From positions 18,145,135 through 18,209,134 of the forward strand of contig OU452202.1 of assembly GCA_911728435.2 (NCBI GenBank): a stretch of 64,000 bases of DNA. Reading direction: 5' to 3'. The stretch's first letter is position 1; each line of letters begins with the position of its first letter. Under the pieces are notes generated by a model. That model was not told where the DNA came from. It searched no databases and saw only the letters and a list, made by a program, of their open reading frames with translations. Shown here piece by piece: positions 45,890 through 57,518 of this stretch. This DNA comes from Apoderus coryli. Lineage: Eukaryota > Arthropoda > Insecta > Coleoptera > Attelabidae. Position numbers and translations under genes: made by a program.

Positions 45890-46780
45890 GGTTATAATAT
45901 ACAAAATGAAAGCGACAAGGAATATATATTGGAAAATGCTTCCAAACCTTGTGACAGCTTTTAGTTTAAACCACAGCAAAGCTCGACTAGGTCAGTCTTT
46001 AGGGAGGGGTGCGTTACTAATTTTGCTTAACTTAACGATAGGTTGCATGTCACAAAGCTTGAATCCACTAGGCAATTATTTAACGTAATTAAATTATGAG
46101 AAATAAATGTATATATGTAAACAAAATTATTACTTAGTACTAGCAAAACAAAAATCAAATCAATTAATTACATGAATAAGTAAAGTTGCAAAAATGAAGC
46201 GTGAATTTTATCACTGAATCTATTATCACATTTATAAAGAATACTTTCAATACAAAAAAACCATGTTTGGATCTCCCATATTACGATGCATTCAATAAGA
46301 AACAAATCTTCAAAAAAATTATCCGCCACTAAATGTATAAACAATGCTAATAAACCATGAAACCAATCAGTTACTAAATACATTTCGGAAATGTAAATCT
46401 AGTGCTCGTATTGCTGCTGAGGCAGGTGAAAGGATCTGTTTGCCGAAAGAGAGAGTCTGTGCAGCGGTAATTTTAAATTTAAGGTATATCGAGGTTCATA
46501 GTTGGATAATTGACCCGTAATTGTAAATTTATCAATGTTAGTTCACACTCTGTAACATGTAAGTTGATGGTACTGTTAAATCTCTGAGATCTTTGAGGAG
46601 TTCACAACAAGAAAATCTAGGACTTAAATGTCGTCGTTCTGACAATCCTCTTCTGTAAAATGAGTGCGGCTAGAGTTACCCCACGCACCAAAAGAATAGC
46701 TTAAGACGGAGCTCACATCCGCAAAATAAAATGAACGCAATACTTCCCAGTCTACAGATCAAAAAAAAACCTATATAGCT
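45890..46780. other. AT-rich stretch without recognisable genes
   Basis: The part nearest 46780 may be 3' untranslated or C-terminal sequence of the minus-strand retrotransposon. Confidence 0.35.
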
Positions 46781-46803
46781 TGCTTGATACAGTTTCAATC
46801 TGT

Positions 46804-47840
46804 TTATACCAATCCAACCGCGAGTCGATGTAAACACCCAAGAACTTTACAGAAGGTTTCTGGACAAGCCGGTGGTCTCCATTCCAGACAAAAGTCGACC
46901 TCTTTAGTCGTGAAATTAATGTTATTAGTCTTTTTCAAATTAAGCACCAAAGCAAAGCAAGCAAAGCACCAAAGCGAAATAAGCAGTATACAAATTAACG
47001 GTCCGAGTATACTACCCTGGGCAACGCCAACGTCCTGCTTAAGGTTGAGAAAATTCAAAAATGATCCCCTAATACCAAAATTGTAAAGTTTGGACAATTT
47101 TTTTTATGGTTTTAAGTCTCAAAAGCTCAAGTTTAATCAAAAGACAAACTCGATCACTTCTGCTTATGTTACACGCTCTTTAACACGTTATCCACCAACT
47201 AAACAATTGCATTTTGATTTGGTAAAACCTGCCTAAAGCCAAACTGATTATGACCAAGAATCCTGCATTTAGTCACAAATCCAACAGGTCGATAGTAAAA
47301 AGCATTTTCAAAAACTTTCGTGAAAACAGACAACACGGAGATGCTTCTATAGTTTTCAATGTTTTTAGGATCCTCTTTCCTGAAAATAGGGACAACCTGG
47401 CTCTCTCGTAGAAATTTTCCTTCGAGAACCAAATGTGTTAGAATAGTTGCAATATATTCCATTATGTGTTTCAATACAGAGCAAGGGACACGATCCGGAC
47501 CACTTGAATTCTTACATGTTATCTTCTGCAAGCTCTTACACACATCACCCTCCTGGACAGGGTAAAGGAATAAGGACTCCTAATTGAGATTAGAAAGTTC
47601 GTGGTTCAACTGGGCATTATCTGACCGAACAATATATTTGAAAGGGTTAACCAAGTAATTGTTAAAAATTTCCGCTACATGTTCATGAGGTGCATAATCC
47701 TGTCCGTCGCCACCTGCGAATGCTGAAGGATACCGGTGGACCTCAATCAGAGCAACCTCTTCGTTGATTATTTGCCAGCAGACTTTCGAATTATTATGCA
47801 ATGCATAGTATCGACGAGGCACTACAAACTGCCCCAACTG
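46804..47840 (-). pseudogene. Jockey-like non-LTR retrotransposon, RT remnant
   Basis: Block 47580-47837 has the RT lead-in region (HEHVAEIFNNYLVNPF). Block 47199-47543 has KNSSGPDRVPCSVLKHI and IFRKEDPKNIENYRSISVLS, then HNQFGFRQ (fingers). Block 46804-47097 has LYNFGIRGSFLNFL and [16 protein letters not shown] (motif B). Motif A between the last two blocks is degraded, and the GVPQGS proline has become alanine. Frames shift between blocks. The element faces away from the plus-strand element at 48.2 kb. Confidence 0.8.
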
Positions 47841-48189
47841 TCATGCATTTACAGCCTTGTTTATTTGTTATGGCAATACCTCCAAGAAAATGTGTATATG
47901 GAAATAAACCACCAATTCTACGGAAATTGAAGGAAGACATCTGCTGCATAATGGCTGCCGTTTCCAAAGAGATATGATATGCATAATTTCCGTTTTCGGA
48001 GTGGCAGCAGCTCGAAGGTAAACATTTGTACAACGTAAGTTTTGACACTGAGGTTTTCTAACCCTTTTCTAAAAATTAACTGACAATTGCTCTGATATTT
48101 TCAATAAAACATTCAACATTATATATAATTGGTACGATTACTGATTTTGTAGGTACACATGATCATCGAAACTCCAGAAACATTGCAGC

Positions 48190-49450
48190 AACTAGAATTA
48201 TATTGGGGTCTTGAGTAACTGTCAACATGGGTTTAGAAAGGGAGTTTCTACCGAAACATGTACTCGAGAGTTTATTCAGCGTGTTTATGATTTGACCAAT
48301 GATGGTTCGTACGCCGTCGCTATCATATTCGATCTGTCTTGTGCGTTTGACGTGGTAGATAGAGACTACTTATGCGACAAATTCAAAAATATTGGAATAC
48401 GCGGCCCAGTTAATACATGGATACGATCTTATTTATCTAATCGAAAGATAACTATCAAAATTAACTCTGTTTTATCAGATGTTAGAAATATTGATATAGG
48501 AACTCCTCAAGGCAGCATACTGGGTCCACTTCTTTTCCTGCTCTATGTCAATGATCTACCAGCAAATATCACGCATGGTCATGTCTATATGACGATACCA
48601 CGATTTTGCTGTCTGACAAAAATTTCGAGGCACTGAAACATAAAATTAATCAAACCCTCAATGAATTTCACACATGGCGTCGGAAAAACCGCCTAATGAT
48701 AAATTATAATAAAACAAAGACCCTAAACTTCAGTAGACATATAAAACAAAATTTTAATCTAAACTTCGAAAACAATCAGTTAGCTTTTTCAGATTCAGCT
48801 AGCCTATTGGGAGTGATAGTGGATCCGACGTTGAGCTGGGCGGAACAGGTTGAGAGATTATGTGGCAAATTAAATAAAAACTTATTTGTGTTACATTCCT
48901 TGAAGAGGTTTATGTGCGTGAAGTCGTTGCTCTCGGTTTGCTATGCTATGATTTACTCAGCAATTGCATGTAATATAGTGGTCTGAGGTAGGTGCACTGA
49001 AGCTCTCAGAATTTTTATTCTGCAAAAACGGGAAATCCGATGTATTTTTGGCATTCCCTATAGAGGCAGCTGTCGGGAGGCATTTAGAGCCAATAAATTA
49101 CTCACCGTCCCATCCATTTACTTGTATATGTTGTTGTCTGATATTTTTAAAAGCAAACATCTTACTCCCACCTGTGGCACTAGTCATGATTATCCAACCA
49201 GAGGAAGAGATAGGTTGTACTTACCGCGTCCTAAGTTTGAATTCTATAAGACGTCACCATCATATGCGGGCTGTTTCTTTTACAATTTCCTCCTGAGAAC
49301 TTAAGGACCTGTCAGACTGAGAGAAGATGCAAGTGCAAGAATTCATAGATGCACTACAATAACACAACATTATTTTAAATTGTTGACACTTTTTGTTTTT
49401 CTTTGTTTGTTATTTCTGTTAGTATTTTTAACGTGTCCGTTTATCTGTAT
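48190..49450 (+). pseudogene. Jockey/CR1-like retrotransposon, RT to C-terminus
   Basis: Frame 48211-48636 carries CQHGFRKGVSTETCTREFIQ, FDLSCAFDVVDRDYLCDKF (motif A) and [20 protein letters not shown] (motif B). It shifts at the catalytic site: an in-frame triplet has been lost so that YADD reads as Y-D-D, with an adjacent frame change near 48590. Frame 48606-48986 continues with LSDKNFEALKHKINQTLNEF and the thumb up to a TGA. Frame 49122-49304 holds MLLSDIFKSKHLTP and FYKTSPSYAGCFFYNFL at the C-terminus. An A/T-rich untranslated region follows to about 49450. Confidence 0.88.
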
Positions 49451-49499
49451 ACTGTATATTATTTATTATTTTATTTATCTTTAGTTGACTTTATCATAA

Positions 49500-50170
49500 T
49501 ATTGTAGACTTGCCAATGTATACATTTGTTATACCTTATGATTTCTATATCAACATTTCTGTATTACTCTGTAACTTTTTGACAATCAAGACAGTTGAAT
49601 AATATGCGGGTACATATTTTCCTTGTACGTAAAACACTTTGAAAACAAAATACAACACAAGCAAGATTCCATATTTAATAAAAGTATTCACATCCAGTAT
49701 ACAAATACATGGATGAATGAAATTTGTTTTTAGTTTTGCATGCAAAACTGTGTAGATGCTATAAACGAGTGGGAGTCAGTTTCTTCGTGTCGGTCTTAAG
49801 TTAATTAAAAGTTTCAGCTGTGAAAAGTTCTTCGTCTTTGTGTATTATTTGTTTTCAGCATTGAGAGTAGTTGTTTTGTTTTTCTTTTTTTTGCATGAGA
49901 AAGAGGTAGATATTTGAGAATGTTTTTGTGATTAAATATTCTATGTTATATAAATTTAAATTTGTTCCCAAGGTTTTCGTCCAGTCCAATTCAGTTTGTA
50001 GTATGTCTTTTTATAAGCTATTTTATTAAGAAACATGCATTTTCACTTCATCACCAGATCACGTATTGTACATGTTTATTAATAGTATGAATTAATGCAT
50101 TTTGGCAATTGAAACATACATATATTGTTGCAATGTCTTCCCCAAACGTTTGAAATACGTAATACTAATG
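49500..50170. other. AT-rich stretch without recognisable genes
   Basis: I see nothing recognisable here. Confidence 0.4.
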
Positions 50171-50174
50171 TATT

Positions 50175-50530
50175 GTTTAACTGGTCAATTCTGCGGTACA
50201 TTGTCCCAATGAACACCTGTAATGTACCTTACATCAGTCAATGAAAAAGAGTTCATTGTCGCAATGGACTGACTTTATTTGTTTCTTGCTTACTCTCGGA
50301 AAGTGTAAGACTCTTATACTCTAAAATAATGTAATTTTAATGTGGGTTCTGCATGGCTATTTTGTACCTATAAAAAAAGTGGTTAAAAAAGATGAAGCAA
50401 AAAAGACGACCACTAAATTTATCATTAGATATTCTTTGTATTGGAAAATCCAGTCAAGAATTGGAGGAACATTTAGGAATTCTCTAAAGGAAAAAGCAGG
50501 CAATCTCTAGCCTTTTATATACTATATCAA
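50175..50530. repeat. Dispersed repeat R2, copy 2
   Basis: Inverted relative of 27020-27460. Shared blocks are TCTTGCTTACTCTCGGAAA, AAGGAAAAAGCAGGCAATC and CTGCGGTACATTGT. The palindrome-like CATTGTCCCAATG and ACATTGGGACAATGT occur at about 50200 and 50573. Confidence 0.6.
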
Positions 50531-50539
50531 CGTTGGGTT

Positions 50540-52200
50540 GATGTACAGTATTGGATGACAGATCCATGAACATTGGGACAATGTCAAATATTTATGAAAT
50601 CCATAAATCAAGTTAAGTGTTTCAATATACGCAATACATTGGCTCAATCAATATTCTACACTATTTCAGAGTATATTGTTCTTGATGCAACGAATTGCAG
50701 GACATACATAAATACAATGTACCATACATTGAGCAATTAACACGTTTATTAAAATATGAAAAATATTTATTGGGACTTGTAATTTGTACGTCGCGTCGGA
50801 CAGATTTTAACGAATATTTTCGATACTTTTTGGTTGAGTGCCAGTCAAATCCTGTTTCTAAATTTTGTTCTACTTATCAATTAAAAGGCATTCGACATTT
50901 GGGTGCAGCCAGCGATCTGAAGTATTCAGGAGATAGAGAGATGTAAGCCGTACGACTGAGGAAATATCTTTTCACACAAGGACGAGGTCTATAGTCTCTC
51001 TAAATCATATTGTAGCTAATTTACGTTATTATACACCATGTTCAAAACAGCCCCAAAAATTGAGCTGTATGTGCAAAGTTCGTTAAGGTTAATGTTTGCA
51101 TTCTCTATATTTGTCAGAATCTTTTAGAATTTTGTAGTTTCCGATTTTCTTAATCATTAAATTCATTTTTGGATCGTCCAAGATGCTTCTGCATAATTCC
51201 AAAACTCTGAAAAGGCACATATATTCGATACAATGAAACAAGAACAAAGAAAACAATGAGAAATCGAGAAAGAAGAACGAAACAACGTGAGTTTCAAAAA
51301 GAAGAATAAATAAAGCAACGGGAAGTAGAGAAAGCGGAAGCAGAAGAACTAAATCGACGCGACGCAGACAGGGAAGAATATTACTAAAACTAGACACAAC
51401 TTTGAAGAAAGTGGAAGAGGATTTAAACATTTTGTTCAATCGCAAATTATGGGCAAATGATTCAATACACTTTTATATCCGGTGGGAAACAAATACTGCT
51501 AAAAAAATTGAAAATCTGCAGCAAATGCAACTGATTGAACTACCTTTAAAAACTATAACTTTCAGGTTTTTCTATTATAAATATTGAGGGGAGCCTCACA
51601 TTCTGATTCTGAACATAAAGTTCGATTAGAAACTCCTTTAATTCTAACGTCACGTGTGACACATTTTTGAAAGAAAAAATTAATTTTAACAGATAACAAG
51701 TGTCATTTAAGCAAGCGAGGCTTCTAAATTTTGTATGATCCAAAACTCTAATTTTTGTTTACATTTAAATAATAAAAAATGTATACACACGCTGTATGTA
51801 TATTGTATGAACATATAAACATGAAGTATATTTGCGAGTATAAAGACTTGTTTAAGTTTCTGATATACACTCAAAACCAGGCAAACACACACAAAAACAG
51901 TTTTACGTTTCCGGCGCAGAAGAGTTTCGTTAACAACTTGAGCGTTTCTTCATTTTTCCTTGTCACTATTGAAGTTTTATTTTTCAGACTTGTTCACTTA
52001 TTTTCCTTTCAAGTGATCACAATACACAGCACTTTTTATCCATCGGGTTGTTTTTGTGCATTCATATATTCTTCTATACGTGGTGTAGTTGAAAAGTAAA
52101 ATATTTTTCGTACAAAGACAAAAATAAAGGTTTGCAATTATTTACACGTAGACATTATTCCTAATATTACATATCTACAAAGAGTTCCAACGAAAATTGG
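50540..52200. other. Stretch without confident genes; decayed charged frame at 51240-51590
   Basis: Plus-strand sequence at about 51260-51370 reads as a charged helix (RNRERRTKQREFQKEE, stop, then KQREVEKAEAEELNRRDADR). A second frame (51402-51587) with KKVEEDLNILFNRKLWAND follows. It may be a decayed coiled-coil gene, but I cannot name it. Confidence 0.3.
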
Positions 52201-52760
52201 ATACATTGTGATAACAAAAACTGCAATTATAGCCGGAGAATGTTGGTTTGTATAAAGTTATCTAACTTTCTTATGGATAGTCCGATTTTAATAAAATTAG
52301 GCTCAGTATAATGGCAATGTTTGAGAATTTCAAAAAAAGTATTGCTGTTTTTATTTAATTTTTTTATATGGCCGCTAGATGGAAATATATAACAATGTTT
52401 CCGATTTTGTCAATTTTCTTGGAAAATTCAAATAGAATGGTACTATTAGACTAGGAACTTAATGATAATGGTCTAAGTACAATTCTAAAACTTTTTCATA
52501 TAAACCTTTTTTCCCTATCTTCTTAAATAAATGGTGGAGGAGCAGGAGAATGTGGGTTTGGAAAAAGTTATCTAACTTTCTTACGGATAGTCCGATTTTA
52601 ATAAAATTAGGCTCAGTATAATGGCAATGTTTGGGAACAAACGAATATTCTCCGGCTCCTCCACCATTTCTTTAAGAAGATAGGGAAAAATGGTTTCTAT
52701 AAAAATGTTTTAGAATTGTACTTAGATTATCCTCATTAACTTAAAGACTTACGTGATATA
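52200..52760. repeat. Repeat mosaic with direct and inverted copies
   Basis: A block of about 90 bases (AAGTTATCTAACTTTCTTA, TCCGATTTTAATAAAATTAG, GCTCAGTATAATGGCAATGT) occurs directly at 52253-52345 and 52570-52640. A second block (AAGTACAATTCTAAAAC, CCCTATCTTCTTAAATAAAT, GGTGGAGGAGC) at about 52475-52548 recurs inverted at about 52650-52725. Together they look like two overlapping ends of a DNA element. Confidence 0.75.
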
Positions 52761-52764
52761 AGTA

Positions 52765-53895
52765 TATTTTTAAGTAAACAGTGCTTTTCAATTTCGAGTT
52801 CGATTTACGCCCTCTAGCGGACATTTTTGGCATCTAAAACTATTTTCCAGCAATTTCCCTTGTCCACTTTTACTAAAACAAAAAAAATCCTAAATCCCTA
52901 ACATGACTTTAGTTTACTCATGAGTTGCACCCCCGCACTTTAGCACTGAATTGAATTTAGCAGTGAAAATACAATACTCTCAAGGCACTAACATGCCGGT
53001 GCATTGTCTTTCATTCTATTAAGCACAGGCTTCATCAAACTGTATCTCAGACAAATTTACTATTTTTTCAAATATTCTATTCTAATCTAATCGTTGGTAA
53101 CTCCATTTGCCATTTACCACCGGATCTAATAGTTAACCCCTTCTATCAGTTCAAGCTCTGCCGCTCCCGTGGGCCAAATTATACATTCAGATTATCCAAC
53201 ACTATATGTGTGTATGCATAGTTCCCAAAAGTTGAATGCACGCTATATATATTATAGTCTCTAACATCCAGTATTAGACTAAAGCTTCCACTAGGTTATA
53301 TTGGCACGTATAGACCTACATATCCAAACAGATATATAGATATATTGCCCGGCTCAAGTGTAAGAGAAGGAGAAGAAATTTGGTTTCGACGGCCATATGT
53401 TGCCCCTGCAACTCACACTAACAAAACTCCAAATGTATAAATATACAAATGCTATTTGCATCTGCATTCCACTGAACTGTCTGTCCATTATCTGAGATCA
53501 ATTTCGGGGAAATTTACATTATAGCACTATTTGTGTTGGTATGCTTCAATTTGCGTGGACATGAAAATCTAATAGTCTATTAAAAGACTAAATTATCCGT
53601 TGCAATCAGATACTATAGCTCAGGTCAGTATAACATCACTCACTTGTTAACTTTTCACCTTAAACTCTAGGGATGGGGCTGACAAACAAAACACTTATTA
53701 ACACAATATATTGTTAATAAGAAATGTATAAATATATTCGATTCGATCTCAATTTCTTTTTAAGTTTGGACTATTGCCTCGAGGACTGCAAATAAGTCTA
53801 TCGGCCGCTTGTTAATACTAATAAAATAGTAGCCTTCACTTTTAGTTGTTAAGCAACTACTCTAACATTAATAAGAACAGGAAAATTAAATAAAT
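52765..53895. other. AT-rich stretch without recognisable genes
   Basis: No motif I can name. Confidence 0.4.
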
Positions 53896-53902
53896 GAAGT
53901 AA

Positions 53903-53992
53903 AAAAATCCGTGACCCACGTGGGATCTGAACCCACATCTCCAGATTGTCGGTCAGGTGTTGTACTAATTGAGGCACCGTGGCACATATGGA
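53903..53992 (-). mobile_element. tRNA-derived SINE, family B, copy 2
   Basis: The minus strand reads GCCACGGTGCCTCAATTAG, then ACCTGACCGACAATCTGGAG and GTGGGTTCAGATCCCAC. It aligns over the whole tRNA-like head with the copy at 4131-4262 (shared GCCACG, CTCAA, CAATC-GAGATG and GGGTTC-A-CCC). Box B is present with one substitution. Confidence 0.6.
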
Positions 53993-54169
53993 ACTTCAGT
54001 AATTCCATCGCCAGATGTAATACTTGCTGTTAATTTTCCATAAAACAGACGGTTATAATATGCAAGCGCATAGCACCGTACTGAATATTGCCCAATTGCC
54101 TATACAATAAAAAAACACTTAATAATTTGTGTGTTGAAAAATATGCAATAGGTATTTGGAGGAACTACC

Positions 54170-54520
54170 ATCTAGCGCAAATGAGAGGTTTGATGACCCT
54201 TCGCCTCAAACTAAGCCGGGATTGGCGAGCCACAGTAATAAGCGCGTACGCGCCAACCATGGACACCGACGAAGAATTCCCGACGAAGAATTCGCGCTCG
54301 TGACCGACATGAAGTGAAGATCACCATAGCTTTAACGAGTGCTGATGATGGCTGGACTGATCACCGACTTGTGCGATCCAGTATGACCCTACATCTACCT
54401 ACAGAACGACCACAACAGGGAAGGAAACTAAGGCGAAAGCTTAACATCGAATGCTTAAAGCACACCCGACCGAAACTGTGTTTGTAACAACACCTGCAGG
54501 ACAAGCTCCCGAAAGAATAT
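54170..54520 (+). pseudogene. Non-LTR retrotransposon endonuclease fragment
   Basis: The strand reads MRGLMTLRLKLSRDWRATV and ISAYAPTMDTDEEF, the central part of an APE-type endonuclease. After a deletion come SADDGWTDHRLVRSSMTLHL and KLRRKLNIECLK, which include its C-terminal DHRLV motif. About 80 codons are lost between the parts. No RT follows in this orientation because the next element begins at about 54525 on the other strand. Confidence 0.75.
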
Positions 54521-54524
54521 AATA

Positions 54525-56582
54525 ATATATATGTTTATTAGTTCTAAAAGGTATTACATAAATTTGTAAAAAAAATGTATTATTACAACCATTAGAACTA
54601 AAGGGCGTGAAATCTCAGCCTCTCAACTAGGTTGAGTGCTGTTGAAGCCCAAGAAACAATACACAATAAAAAATAACAAAAAAAATCAGTACTACACAAT
54701 GAATACAATATTAAAACACATAAGTATACAAAAATAAAGTGTTGGGTTAAAAACAGTGCAAACAAAATGCCCAAATGAAATGCCTAAACGCTGTCAAGCA
54801 ATATCTTTTTAATCGTGCATCTGAACACATGCAAACTCTGAGAGGAATCCTTAATCACAAACCGGTTAACTAGCGTGGCGACATTATAAGAGAACGATCT
54901 TTTAAATATTTCCTTTTTATGAACAGGGACTGTTATTAGACTGTTACATCTGATGTTTAGATTATGCACATCAGTTCTATACACAATTCTATTAACCAGA
55001 TAAGGAGGGGTTTTATATTTTATTATTTTGTAAAAGAAGCATGTTGAACGGTGAATGCGTCTGTTATACATATTCAGCCAACCTGCCTCCTTAAGTTTGT
55101 GAGATATGCGATGTCTTCTGCGAATGCCAAATATGAACCGCAAGCAACAGTTCTGCAACTTCTGAACTCTCCCTCTGTCCACACTATCAAGAAAAGGACC
55201 GTAGATGCTGTCACAGTAGTTTAAGTGCGATAAGACAAGAGCATCACACATACGAATCTTCAAGGTTACATTTAACGAATGTCGGTGAGGGTATAATTTT
55301 TTTAACATTCCATATCCGATTTTAAGTTTTGATGTTATATGGTCCTTGAATCGCATCTTGTGATCCAGAACAAGTCCCAAGTTCTTGCTCCTTCCTGGAA
55401 AACCAAAATGTCTCCATCCAATTCAAGGGCATTTTGTTGAATTTGATTTCTTACATTATCGCGACAAAACAGGATACAAACGGTTTTATTCGTGTTTAAT
55501 TTTAACAAATGATCACGCGATACTTGATGTATTCTCCTCAGGTCCTGATTTATACGATCCACGGCCACCGCAGCGTCTAACGGGTTAAAGGCACTATAAA
55601 TCTGTGTATCATCTGCATACAAATGATATTTACAAAATTCTAAATCTCTGACAAAAACAGACGAATACAGACTATAAAGTATCGGACCCAGAACACTACC
55701 CTGCGGCACACCAGATAGAACAGATCTCTTCCTAGACATATGCTCATCGCTCACAACACACTGAGAACGACCCGTGAGGAATGATCTCAACAAAGCTCTC
55801 GACTCTACGCTGAAACCAAAATAATTCAACATAGCAGCAAGGATATCATGATTAAGTAGATCGAATGCTTTACTAAAATCAAGCAGAACCAAAATGACAG
55901 CCCTGCCACCATCCAAAGCGTGAAATATATAATCTGTCACCTGAGACAATGCTGTAGAGCAGCTAAAGCCTTTACGAAAGCCCGATTGGAAAGCCGGCAA
56001 AATTTCATTTGTAATTAAAAATGATGACAGTTGCTGTTCCATAATTCTTTCTAAAATTTTTGAAAGTGTCGGCAGGACAGATATACAACGCAAATAGCTC
56101 AGTTCAGAAGGACAGCCAATCTTAGGCAAAGGTACAACCTTAGCATACTTCCATTCATCTGGAAAAATACACTGCTCAATACATGTGTTAATGATATTCA
56201 CTATAGGTTTAATAATCACAGGACAACACAGAGATATAAGAGCTATATTAATGTCATCAAGTCCACAAGCCTTGGTTTTGATTTGTCGCACAATATTTAT
56301 GACCTCCTCCTCCGTAACTAGCGAAAACCTGAAGTCTTGATTATTTATTCTGTTGTTCATATAGAAATTTATCAAGTTAACATCAGGAGGTCGACTATTC
56401 ACGCTTGCCTCGATAAAATAGTTATTTAGTCGATCCGGATCTCTTAAATTTTCAGGTATATTTGAGGATATCTGAATGATATTGAAGAACGCTAGGCTAT
56501 GTGCGACGAGAACATCAGGATTGGTTCGCCGAAAATGATGAGATCCATAGACTAATAGACACTGACCACAACTCAACATCAA
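54525..56582 (-). pseudogene. CR1/Jockey-superclade retrotransposon with the longest RT frame of the window
   Basis: The frame 55335-56582 (415 codons) contains LNNYFIEASV, TKACGLDDINIALISLCC, QSGFRKGFSCSTALSQVTDY, LLDFSKAFDLLNHDILAAML (motif A), SGVPQGSVLGPILYSLYSS (motif B) and intact YADD in HLYADDTQIYSA (motif C). Frame 54784-55380 (198 codons) continues with LVLDHKMRFKDHITSKLK, HLNYCDSIYGP and the C-terminal region. The two overlap near 55360 because of a frameshift, the only lesion I see. About 260 bases of 3' untranslated sequence run to about 54525. The endonuclease domain is missing, so the copy is 5'-truncated. Confidence 0.9.
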
Positions 56583-56999
56583 AAAAGCGTCTCTTTCAAC
56601 TGACGAAGAACTCGATCTCTGAAAAATCCGTGGTGGACGGCTAAATCGATCGAAATGCAGCCCAGGGATGGCTCTAGTCTTCTTAGGGATTACCAGATTT
56701 CAAACACGAAAAAGTGAAAATTATTTCAATCGTTATTTATTTTTGACGGATGAATGAAATTCTCGAATTAATTAAAAAATGAAAACTATTGACAACATTT
56801 ATTAAATGCCGCTCAAGAAGCTCGAGTTTACGACTCTAAAATCGAGAAAAAAATACTGACTTGGTGAATCATTTGTTCTATTCCTTTTCTCATTGTATTT
56901 TCATATTTTATTTTGTTTTTATTACATCTTATATTATAATTTTTATTTAAGTCATCATTTTTTTTTGTTTTCGTTTCTTATAGGGTTTAGTTACGCTAA

Positions 57000-57112
57000 G
57001 TTTTGAATAGGTGAAGATAGGAGGCTCAGCCTGAACTTCGCCTTTTGTGTAATTATTTTCACGCAATAAAGTCATTATTATTATTATTGTTAGATATATT
57101 AATTAATTTAAT
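57000..57112 (+). mobile_element. Non-LTR retrotransposon 3' terminus
   Basis: GTGAAGATAGGAGGCTCAGC and CTGAACTTCGCCTTTTGTGT precede CACGCAATAAAGTC and a run of ATT units. This looks like a retrotransposon 3' untranslated end with a polyadenylation signal and microsatellite tail. No coding part is attached. Confidence 0.45.
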
Positions 57113-57518
57113 TGACGGTTGACACCAAACCACAAGTCTTTCACATAATAATATTAAATTTGATTTGTGGAATTCGGAACTATTAGTTCATAAAATTAAT
57201 TAACTAACTGATTTTGGCACAAAATCAATGGCTAATATAGTGTCAAACTATCATAATACCCATCAATTCGAAAAGTTTACGAGCAATACTGATTGCTCCT
57301 GTGGAACTGGACAGCGTAAGGTGAGCCATAATTTATTGATGATAGCAGGTAACTTGGTGGTGTAATTTTTTTTGATCTCGACGGGTTTGCTGTTCTTCAT
57401 ATATGAGAATCCAAAGTATTTGTGCTTAAAAGTTAAAATCATTTGTCAAGTCAAATTAAGTTGCCCTGACACCACGATGGATAAAAAAAAACTTACTTTA
57501 TTCTACTACCCCTATATA

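Noticed and set aside
56590..56700. Plus-strand NPWWTAKSIE, possibly an inverted 5' piece of the minus-strand retrotransposon (twin priming)
   Set aside because: Only a handful of residues match the linker motif expected before an RT; too weak to claim without alignment.
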